A DNA stretch of 64,000 bases from Gnetum montanum (Eukaryota > Streptophyta > Gnetopsida > Gnetales > Gnetaceae), in contig MNCI01007580.1 of NCBI GenBank assembly GCA_015680685.1, positions 855,314-919,313 of the forward strand. Reading direction: 5' to 3'. Positions 56,149 to 64,000 of this stretch are shown here, in pieces. The notes below the pieces were generated by a model. The model was not told the origin of the DNA. It saw nothing but the letters and a program-made list of their open reading frames with translations, and searched no databases. Each line of letters starts with the position of its first letter. Position 1 is the stretch's first letter. Both the position numbers and the translations under genes were made by a program.

Positions 56149-56731
56149 TGTGAGAGATGTCCCAAGGTGGTGGTTCTCCTAGGCTCTCCCCATGGTTTGG
56201 GGGCCATGTAACACTTTGAGGTGCCCTCAGGCGACCCTCAAATGTTAGAAAACCCATCCTAGCTTGGCGGTACCAAGTCAGTAGTAGGATACCCTCATGA
56301 TGCAACTATCTCTAAGTTCTCTTCATACTACCTTCACGTAGAGAACTACATGGCCATGATTCTACAGTGGTCGTAGATATGTAGGCAACTAGGATTGGAT
56401 AGTTTTGGTGCGGTGCCAGGCCACACCTTGTACCAGATTGTGAGGGATTTAGGGGTGAGGCACCATCCCTTGCAAATGCATCGTTTTCCCTTCCACCGAT
56501 GTTGTCTACAAGGTTGCTTGTGTGCTTGTTTGCATAGTCCTCGTTTGGAGTTGGTTACCCTCCATGAGGTGTGTTCCCATACATACATATTAAGAAGCTA
56601 TGTTGCTACTTGCACTCACTCTTAGGTTGCTTGCTTGCTTGAGGTATATTCCCTAGGTCTTCTGCCTCAAATCCATTGGATCTTAGTGAATTCCTTGGGG
56701 TGCCGAACAATGTTGGGGCAACGTTGTTACA
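56149..56731 (+). repeat. Element 6 3' LTR (583 bp)
   Basis: TGTGAGAGATGTCCCAAGG to GGGCAACGTTGTTACA, followed by AAGAA. Confidence 0.92.
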
Positions 56732-56736
56732 AAGAA

Positions 56737-58280
56737 AGTATTTTTTCTTACTTTTCTACAAAGAAATAAAGTAATTTTACACTTACAAATAGATAGTATG
56801 TCTATGATATTTTCTATTTTTCATATTATTAGATTGCACTCTTGTAGTATGATTACCTCAAATGTTAACTCATAAAATGAGTTGATAAAGAGATCAATTC
56901 ATGTATTTTTGAATGTTTATTTTCTTATACAAAAAATGGTTGGATTGAATTTTCTTTATTACAATAATGTATTTCACCTTTAATAGTAGCATTTAGACTT
57001 TAGAATTAATTTAATATATGGTTTTATTTGTAGTGATATTGCTGAAATTTCAAACCATCATTTTTGACACCATTATCAATGAATGATATTGTTTAATTGA
57101 TATGGGATGGCTCCAAAGTTAGCAACATTTTAGAAAGATAAAAATGATAGGTGGAGGAATGAAAACTAAAGGTTTATTAATGATGAAGTATCTAGTGGTA
57201 ATTTATATGTCAATTGTAAGCCCTGGATTAGGGGAAGTGTTTTGTATGTCTAATGTTTGTAGTCTAGTGCATTTAGTTGAGGTTATTAGTCTTAGTGATG
57301 TATCCTGATCTCTTGTGTCATACTTCAAGGTTTCATGCCTAATTCCAAGCCCTTAGGATGATTCCAACTTCATTTGAATGTCCCAAGGTCATTCTAGCAT
57401 GTTTCTTCAAGTTCTAGTTTGTCTCTGCAAGAAAGTGGTCACTCATGGTAGATGGGGAGGGGTGCATTGATGACCCTATGCCAGTGTACCCCTTGCATCA
57501 ACACATTCCCTACCTAGTCTAGCTTGACCCTCCTTCCTTGCAGTGTGACTCAAGAACACTGGTATGGTGTAGACAAGCCTTCATTAGTGTTCAAATGTTG
57601 ACAAACCCTCTTCATTTCCATGTGAAAACTATAAATACCTAAGGAAAGTTCTTATACATAAGAAAGGTTTACTTAGTTATTTTCTTGGGATTGTGACATC
57701 TAGATTGTGTGAAGAGATCTTCCTCTCTTGGGTAAGTTAATTTTCTTCTCTATTTTTGTGTCTTTTGAGTCATCACTTTAACAAATACGGCTAGACTCTC
57801 TCAGAGTGCTACTTTGCTTACATAGCCCAAAACCATTTGGTCAATGAGTCCAATGTTTGCACAATGAATAAAGCTTATGGTTTTCCTCATTCTATCATTG
57901 ATATCTTAAACATTAAAAATAAAAATAAAAACATTATAAAACATTAAATTCTTTAAAATATTTATTTATCTAATTCTCGTTTTCATAAGCTACGATGACT
58001 CAACCTTACCTAAGGAGGTCATAACTGTATGGCATGTTGTTAGACCAGGTTGTGACTAGGAGATATTTATTGCATTTTATGTATGTGTTAGCACATTTCT
58101 GACCATTTAATGGAGCAGGCTTTATGAAATATATTCCACCCTTTTCTTGGTTTAATACAAGAGTTCGAAATTACAATGAATCCATTGAAGTTTCAAACAG
58201 TTCACTTAAGAGGATTGCAAGTTCTAATGAAATTCTACAGAATAGGGAGTGGGCAGGCCTTTGCTAAAGAGAATGGAAAT
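56737..58280. other. Spacer with a possible diverged LTR
   Basis: AT-rich, no coding region. Around 57215-57730 there is LTR-like architecture: TGTAAGCCCTGGATTAGG, then CTATAAATACC at 57629-57639 and CTTCCTCTCTTGGG. No partner copy or duplication was found, so it is only a suggestion. Confidence 0.35.
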
Positions 58281-58289
58281 TGTTCCTTT

Positions 58290-58700
58290 TTTGTTTTAAT
58301 AAAAAGGAACTGGAAATTTCGTTATTAGTGGTCAGGAAGATCATGAAAATGGGTACGGCAGAGCCTTTTAATGTTTCAATTGATCTTGTTACTTTGAGAA
58401 TTCCTAATTATTTGGACATCATTGATAAACCAATGGACTTTGGCAGTATATGTCATGAGTTAGAGGGAAAAAAATATGACTTCTCCTGATGCCTTTCCTG
58501 GGAGAATTGTTTCGAGTATAATCGTGAAGGTGATCCTATTTTAGAGCTAATTAAAAGAGCGAAAAAGATTTTTGGAAAATACCAGGCTGCTGCTGGTTTA
58601 TTTTCTGAATCACAGAAGAAAACACGAGAAAGGATTCAAAAACCCGTAATTATAAAACTATCGAAGTGGCACACCGTAGTGAAGAATCTGAAGTAACGGG
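58290..58700 (+). pseudogene. Bromodomain protein fragment
   Basis: 58313-58489 encodes VVRKIMKMGTAEPFNVS, then IPNYLDIIDKPMDFGSI and ELEGKKYDFS: helix Z, the ZA loop with its PF, and the P-x-Y-x-x-I-I-x-x-PMD-x-G core of a plant bromodomain. After a stop and a shift the fold continues with NCFEYNREGDPILELIKRAKK and KYQAAAGLFS, matching helices B and C including the acetyl-lysine-binding Asn of the N-C-x-x-Y-N region. A bromodomain reads acetylated histones in the nucleus. Only this domain remains and it is broken, so it is a pseudogene piece. Confidence 0.7.
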
Positions 58701-58749
58701 GGTGGCCAACAGCACGCTACACCTTTTGCCTCACGGCTCTCATTTCTAG

Positions 58750-59225
58750 GCTCTTTGGAATCCGGGTACAGCGATTCTAACACAAAATTCCTGTGCCAAA
58801 TTCACGATTTCTACTGAGCAACAGATCATAAGACCTGCTTCAGCTGGGAATGCAGACGTATTTGCAACGGTAAACAATAATGAAGATGATCCTCCTGTCA
58901 ATGGAAATCTCACACCCCCTAAAAACATTGGACCAGTCCCCAATTACAACTCCTGCGTCAAGCTTTTGCAAGAGGCCATCGACAACAAATCTGTGGAAGA
59001 GGGAAGACAAATACACGTGCATCTCTTAGTATCAGGGTTTGCAAGCATTCAAACATGTTAGCGAATAGATACGAAAAATGCGGGTTTGTGAAATATGCGA
59101 GGCAAGTATTCGATGGAATGCCTGAGTAGGAAGCAATTACATGGATCACCATGCTCATCGGATATGCGCAGACGCACAGAGCCCACATGAAGCCGAGCCA
59201 GTTCACATTCGCCACGCCACAAACT
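58750..59225 (+). pseudogene. PPR protein N-terminal fragment
   Basis: A continuous frame to a stop at 59060 gives a low-complexity leader (PASAGNADVFATVNNNEDD) and then NYNSCVKLLQEAIDNKS and EEGRQIHVHLLVSGF, the start of a PLS-type pentatricopeptide repeat protein. After the stop another frame has RYEKCGFVKYARQVFDGMPE, TWITMLIGYAQ and KPSQFTFAT, the next repeat. PPR proteins bind organellar RNA. Only about two repeats are left, with a stop and a frame change. Confidence 0.7.
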
Positions 59226-59670
59226 CAAGCGCAGCCTCAACCGCATGGCTAACGCAACCCGAGTCTCCAGTCGATCTTCAATGCAGCTCCTCCTAGGGTT
59301 TTACCGTCACGAGGAAACAGAAACTTCGGGAACAACAACACTGATGATCCAAACAAGGTTTTCGGTCCTAGAGCCGCAAGAAAAAAAATCGTCGGAGAAT
59401 CTGCAATACGACATGGTTCTAGTATGCAGCAAAATGGAAGCAAGGGCAGAATGGGAGGCAGAGCCGTAACACCCAGCTGTCTTACCAGGAGCCATTCCAA
59501 TGTGTTATGACGGAGATAAGGAAGCTTCTTGATGAAGGCTCGTTTGCAGAGAGCGAGGATCCCATGGCAGTCCTGAATTTCATTGGCCTTCTCCTGTCAT
59601 TTCCGTAAAAAGAAATCGGAAATATCTTGACATTGTTCTCAGAGCCTGGAAGTTAACGCACAGGACTCAT
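59226..59670 (+). pseudogene. Unassigned coding-like segment between PPR and terpene synthase relics
   Basis: A frame from about 59245 reads FNAAPPRVLPSRGNRNFG, then KVFGPRAARKKIVGES and MQQNGSKGRMGGRAV, an Arg/Gly/Asn-rich composition. Further on are EIRKLLDEGSFAESEDP and MAVLNFIGLLLSFP. Stops interrupt it. I do not recognise the family; it may be a fourth gene piece. Confidence 0.35.
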
Positions 59671-60250
59671 GTATGATGGAACAACTTCCGACGTCGTAAA
59701 CGTACGTTACACAGCATTGGCATTTCAGTTTCTGCGATTGCATCGATATCCTGATATCTTGTATGATGTATTCCACAAACCAGAATTCCTTGAACTGAAG
59801 ATTGGCAGCGTTGAAGAGGTAAACAGTGTCATTGCTTTGCTCAGAGCTTCAAGAACTCAATTTCCGGGAGAAAGACTTCTCCAGAGGATTGAAACTTTGG
59901 CCACGAAACTTCTGAATTCATGAATTTCTGACCCTGAAACACCAAGCTTGTTTCATGCATATATGATCGAGGAGGTTAAATTTTCTATGCAATATCCATG
60001 GCCCATAACCCCTGAGAGATGGCAGGCACGCTCCTTCATTACATATTCTCCGCAAACAGCAAATTTCTTCAGGACGGCGTCAACAGAAACGTGTTAGAGT
60101 TGGCCACGCTGGATTTCAACATACTTCAGTCGACGTTTAAATCTTCGGACAATGCCATGTGCAATTGCAATGGCTCGGTGCCAGGAGGAATATTCTGCCA
60201 TTCGTTTAACACAAATCAGCAAAAGCAGTCCAGAGGAAAATCATAAACCG
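59671..60250 (+). pseudogene. Terpene synthase fragment
   Basis: 59671-59923 gives DVVNVRYTALAFQFLRLHRY, then LLRASRTQFPGERLLQRIE, corresponding to the T-A-L-x-x-x-x-L-R-L-H-x-Y and F-R-A-S-x-x-x-FPGE motifs of plant terpene synthase N-terminal domains. Past a stop the frame reads EEVKFSMQYPWPITPERW, then QARSFI, matching the PW-x-x-x-x-x-RWEAR-x-x-I region. After a shift, NRNVLELATLDFNILQS (60086-60136) matches E-L-A-K-L-DFN-x-x-Q. The class I catalytic DDxxD domain is missing. The resemblance is to conifer-type enzymes. It is broken and cannot make a cyclase. Confidence 0.75.
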
Positions 60251-60486
60251 ATCCACAACGGGATCATTCCATGTAACCCATCCATGTACATTCTATGACC
60301 ATCTGGATCATGCTTATGATGGGGCATTCTATGACCATCTTGATCATGCTTATGATAGGGGTTGTTAAGGTGAGCTACAAGCTGGAGAAGAAAAATAATA
60401 ACCAAAACCTTAATAGAGCCCAATGTTGCAAGATATCCCCCCAGGACGACAACTGAAAAAAGAGACCAATACAACTAATTCAAAAT
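60251..60486 (-). other. LINE 3' region with short tandem duplication
   Basis: Follows the LINE stop codon. It contains two copies of a 33-base unit (CTATGACCATCTGGATCATG, then CTTATGATGGGGC) at about 60295-60360. No poly(A) tail is visible at the LINE end, so the exact boundary is uncertain. Confidence 0.4.
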
Positions 60487-61416
60487 TTAGAAAAAGGTAA
60501 TATTATTGATAAAGCCTAGTTCTCGACATTGAAGTTGAACATTACTAGCAATAGAGCATTTCATACCGTAGTCAAATTCATTGTAGTTTGTGTTGTGATA
60601 CCAAGCATCTAGGCGACATTTCCAAATAAAGAAGATAATCTCGAATAAGAGGATTTTCCAGGCTTTTTGAAGGTGATGCTTAACAAAATCATCTTGAAAG
60701 ATATAGTGAGGAAAACCAATAGAATGGTTAGGAAGGAAAACTTGGAGAGATTGACACCATTTCCGCATGTGTTGAGAGAATGAGCAATCCCAAAAGACAT
60801 GTTGAAAAGAGTCATCCGCTTTACAAATGGGGCATTTAGGATGATCAATTCCTACGAAAAGAAGCCTATGTCCAATGGGAAGACCTTGATGAACCAAGGA
60901 CCAAAAAAAGAAACGGTGCTTAGGTTGGGCCTTGGAAGTCCAAATCCTATGAAAAATAGTTTTCCATTGGTGGTCCTCAAGATGTAAACTCCAACATCTA
61001 TTTAGAGTGGAGAATTGAAAAACTTGCGCATGAAACCAAGATTTGGCTTTAGAGATGCGTAAAAAGCGAAGAGGGGAATCGTCAGGCCAAAACCAATCAT
61101 CATACCAAGGAGTATTAGTATGCATCTTATGCACAGCAAAGTTGGAAAGAACTTGCTCTATGTGTTGGTAAATGACAATATCTTGTCTTTGAAACCCCCA
61201 TTTAACTTTCGCATGTGTCCAGGAGAGGGTAGGAGAATCATTTCTAACAGTATATAATTGATCAATATGGTGGAGATTGTGGTCAGCAAAACGATTGGCC
61301 CTATGAGAAAATTCATCATAAAGACAACCTCCATTCTTTTTAAATATAGGGGACCACCAGATCGAGTGAGTCGACAGAGATTGCAAGTTTATCTGGGAAG
61401 GTTTCCATTGCAACAA
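60487..61416 (-). pseudogene. LINE ORF2 C-terminal region with zf-RVT
   Basis: A 309-codon frame ending at 60487. The zinc-finger part has IWTSKAQPKHRFFFWSLV, then CPICKADDSFQHVFWDC (60830-60780), the C-x-x-C-x(8)-H-x(4)-C arrangement of the RVT-associated zinc-binding domain. The upstream part (HAKVKWGFQRQDIVIYQH) is a low-conservation linker. It has no internal stop and joins 61389-61592 by a frameshift. Confidence 0.85.
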
Positions 61417-61578
61417 ACCTCTAAGTTGGCTCCAACACCGCCAAATTTTCTTGAACCAGAAAGAATCTTTGATCTTCTGAGAGTTTTTACTAATGATCCA
61501 ATTGCTCCAATGAGTATTATGCCATCTTTGGTGAATACCAAGACCAGAGATATTATGCCTAAAAAGGATCTTCCAAGC

Positions 61579-62940
61579 TTAATCTCCTTCAATACATTGA
61601 GTCACCCATTTGGAGGCCAAGAGAATACTCTGGTGCTCAATATAGGAAAGGCCTAAGCCCCCTTGTTCTTTACTTAAAGTGCAAGTGTCCCAAGCTACTC
61701 GATGAAAAGCTTTGTGATCATCCTTATCCCCCCAAAGGAAATTCCTAAGAATGTTGTTAATGCAATGAAAGGAAGATTTGGAAGGAGCCATAAAGGAAGA
61801 GTAATAGACATGAGTGGAGCTCAAAATATGATTAACTACGATAAATCTACCTACAAGAGATAAGGGTTTAGAAGCTCATTTCAAAGCTTTATGTTTCACC
61901 TTTTCCACCACATTGTTCCATATGGTAGTGGGAGTAGCAAATAAAGCAATAGGGATGCCTAAGAGGATAAAATTATCAATAGGAGATAGCCACTTGATAT
62001 CAAAATGATAAGTCCAAGGAGGCCTAGGAGAGAAGCTAGATCGGATGGCTTGCGTTTTGTTCCAATTGATCTTAGCTCCTGAGGCTCTACAGTAGATATC
62101 TATGCAGTGCAAGGCAGTGTTAAAATTATTATGGTCCTCGATCAAAGTGATAAAAGTATCATCTGCAAACTGGCTGTAAACAAGATCATGTCCTTGTTGT
62201 GGAAGAGAGATACCTCTTAGCCGCATAGATTCATTAGAAGATCTAAGAACAGCTCCCAGAGCATCAGCAGCTAGGATGAAAAGATAAGGGGCTAAAGGGC
62301 ACCCTTGTCGAACTGATTTTTGAAGCTCAATGACCTTAGAGAAGGATCCGTTAATGCAGATGACTGAAGAGGCCTCTGACAAAACAAGATCAATATGTCT
62401 CTCAAAAGCATTACCTAAGTTGTGGTGTTTGACTATACTTTTTAAAAAGGACCAATCAAGCATGTCGTAAGCTTTAGCAAAATCAAGCTTAAGAAGAATA
62501 GCATTTTGATTAGTGGAAGAAGCCCAGTGCAAGCCCTCAATAGTAGTAACAACGTTGTCTAAAATATACCTACCTTGAACAAAACCGGTTTGCTCCTTGC
62601 TTATAAGATGAGGAAGAAAAGGTTTAAGTTTATTAGCTATAGCTTTGGCAATTATTTTATAGATGACATTTAAAAGAGTGATAGGGCACCAATTACTTAT
62701 ACTCATACGATCTCCTGACTTGGGGAGAAGCTTAATAATATTAGCATTAATCTACTTACCAAAGGATCCTTCCCTAAGAGCTTCCTTATACACACTATAA
62801 ACAATGTCTTGAAGAGTAGGCCAAAATTTCTTAAAAAATTCTGTGGGAAGGCCATCCATACCAGGGGCTTTACCATCATGGAGTTGTTGAAGAGCATTAC
62901 CAAGATCTTATTTGGAAAGAAGAGAAGCATCACCAAAGAT
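61579..62940 (-). pseudogene. LINE reverse transcriptase
   Basis: 62706-61876 is a 276-codon uninterrupted frame: SNWCPITLLNVIYKIIAKA, then GFVQGRYILDNV, LLKLDFAKAYDMLDW, RQGCPLAPYLFILAADAL and YSQFADDTFITL, with the catalytic FADD. 61824-61579 adds NILRNFLWGDKDDHKAFH and EQGGLGLSYIEHQS, the thumb and connection region. Upstream, 62936-62703, lies an RT start in another frame after a TAG. The enzyme would perform target-primed reverse transcription. Confidence 0.88.
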
Positions 62941-63246
62941 GGAGTGATTAAAAGATGTAATAGCTTCTAAACAAGTGTTAACTGCAATGGGGTCAATCGC
63001 CTCTTTTCGAAAAGTTCGAGAGTAGAACTCAAAGAAGGCCTGTACAATGTCATCCTTGGAGGTAAAGATATTATCTTCAACTTGAATAGCTGGAATTTTA
63101 TGGGACAGGTTCCCCCCTTTGAGGAGACGAAACAAGCCCTTTGTAGCCTGGTCACCCATGCGAAGCCAAGAGAGACGAGCACAGAGGTGAGCACCTCTAG
63201 CTTCATAGTGATCCATTATATGTAGGTTCTCCTTGGCCAGTTTCAA
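62908..63246 (-). pseudogene. LINE linker between endonuclease and RT
   Basis: Frame with LRMGDQATKGLFRLLKGGN and VEDNIFTSKDDIVQAFFEFY, which matches the W-x-x-x-G-D-x-x-T-x-x-F segment in front of plant LINE RTs. Confidence 0.75.
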
Positions 63247-63339
63247 ACGACTAAAGTGAGCCTCAGTAGCTTCATCTTTATTAATGGTATTTTGAAGTAA
63301 GGATATTTCTTTATGAAGGTTGGACTTGTGAGAACTTAG

Positions 63340-63987
63340 TCATGAAGCCACCAATTTACCTACATGTTTGAAAAACCGTTGGAGGCAGGTACAAGCATTA
63401 GTCCACCAATCAATCCAACCATCTTCACCAAGGGGTTTAAGATGCAAATTCCATATTTGCATCAATAGAGAGCAAAGGGAGTTACTATGAAGAAAGGCAG
63501 TGTTAAAAATATAAATATCGTTAGAAGAGTAGGAGTTCTCAGAGTGGGAAAGAGACCAATGAATAGGATAATGATCTAACAAAACCTGTGTATAATCTGC
63601 TTGGACAGGGGCACCGTTGGTAGAAGTAAAATGAATAAGGGAATTAGTAGATAGATAAACCCGATTCAATCGAGAAGAGATGTAGGAAGCACAAGGTCTA
63701 GTGTTACTCCAAGTAAACTAGTTAGAGGTACTAGAAGAGGAATAGTTTTCATTAGCTTCTTGCAACTTTAATTGACATTTCAACGAGAGCCACTCAAAAA
63801 GCTCCCTGTTATCTAAACCATCTCTTTGTCCTCCTAATTTATCCTTTGGATGCTCAGTCATGTTAAAGTACCCTACAATAATCCATTTAGCTTGGGGTAA
63901 ATTGTGCCTGAGCCAATTCCACAAGAGCTTCCGATCAGTTGAGTGACAAGGAGCATAAATGGAGACAATCCCTAAGATCTCATTCAC
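63340..63987 (-). pseudogene. LINE APE-type endonuclease
   Basis: 63987-63718: ILGIVSIYAPCHSTDRK, then WIIVGYFNMTEHPKDK. The normal catalytic G-D-F-N is G-Y-F-N here, which should disable cleavage. 63669-63340: LNRVYLSTNSLIHF and LLDHYPIHWSL, corresponding to the S-D-H-x-P motif with Leu in place of Ser. A stop at about 63718 separates the parts. The N-terminal catalytic Glu would lie beyond the window. Confidence 0.8.
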
Positions 63988-64000
63988 ATACCGTAATTGA

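Larger units (their letters stand above)
48056..56731 (+). mobile_element. Element 6: coding-poor LTR element (LARD-like), host of a nested Athila fragment
   Basis: Flanked by AAGAA at 48051-48055 and 56732-56736. Two 583-base LTRs, primer site TGGTATCAGAG (48641) and a polypurine tract (56137-56148) fix the orientation as plus. Without the nested insertion (about 51060-55072) it is about 4.7 kb. No gag or pol motif was found in about 3.5 kb of internal sequence, which fits a large retrotransposon derivative that depends on other elements. Confidence 0.85.
60251..64000 (-). mobile_element. Plant L1-type LINE, 5' part beyond the window
   Basis: The minus strand encodes, from right to left: an APE-type endonuclease (63987-63340), a linker, reverse transcriptase (about 62940-61580) and a C-terminal zinc finger (about 60960-60760). 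There are no LTRs. Frameshifts and stops separate the pieces. Domain order and the final zinc finger are those of plant L1 ORF2. Confidence 0.88.

Overview
The window reads as a piece of a large, repeat-rich land-plant nuclear genome, probably a gymnosperm. It holds nested LTR retrotransposons of several lineages (Tat-like and Athila-like Ty3/gypsy, Ty1/copia, a coding-poor element of LARD type), a plant L1-type LINE, long AT-rich spacers, and only broken pieces of host genes. The guess of a gymnosperm rests on the repeat load and on a terpene synthase relic whose motifs recall conifer enzymes; it is an inference. No intact host gene, tRNA, rRNA or CRISPR array was seen. Two runs of N interrupt the sequence (6276-6416 and 19032-19115).

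Layout. 1-15620: relic of a host coiled-coil gene (+), split by a solo LTR (1585-2251 plus 14122-14516). That solo LTR is itself split by an almost complete Tat-like gypsy element on the minus strand (2252-14121, target duplication TTTAT). The long 5' LTR of this element carries a GC-rich minisatellite and an exon of a 2-oxoglutarate/Fe(II) dioxygenase. 15620-17883: AT-rich spacer. 17884-24774: a related minus-strand gypsy element (duplication GTTAT) that keeps gag-pro and the integrase tail but has lost RT, RNase H and the integrase core. 24775-26142: spacer with an inverted repeat.

26143-35618: a decayed copia element split by a rearranged Athila-like element (about 26957-34334). 35619-41930: a second Athila-like element with LTR, gag, protease, RT, RNase H and the start of integrase, but no 3' end. 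41930-45430: mostly unassigned. 45430-47268: gag and a probable LTR of a third gypsy type on the minus strand. 48056-56731: an element with two 583-bp LTRs, an initiator-Met-tRNA primer site and target duplication AAGAA, but no recognisable coding capacity. It contains the 3' half of a third Athila-like element (about 51060-55072: env-like ORF, coiled coil, LTR).

56737-58270: spacer. 58290-60140: fragments of three unrelated host genes lie head to tail on the plus strand (bromodomain protein, PPR protein, terpene synthase). 60250-64000: a minus-strand LINE (endonuclease, RT, C-terminal zinc finger) running off the window edge.

The genes do not form a pathway; the story is layered insertion and capture. 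The most interesting structures are the arrays of GATATC palindromes just upstream of the TATA box in all the Athila-like LTRs, the dioxygenase exon inside a retrotransposon U3, the insertion of one LTR element into the TATA box of another LTR, the conserved branch point and splice acceptor in front of the Athila env-like ORF, and the trio of host gene fragments.
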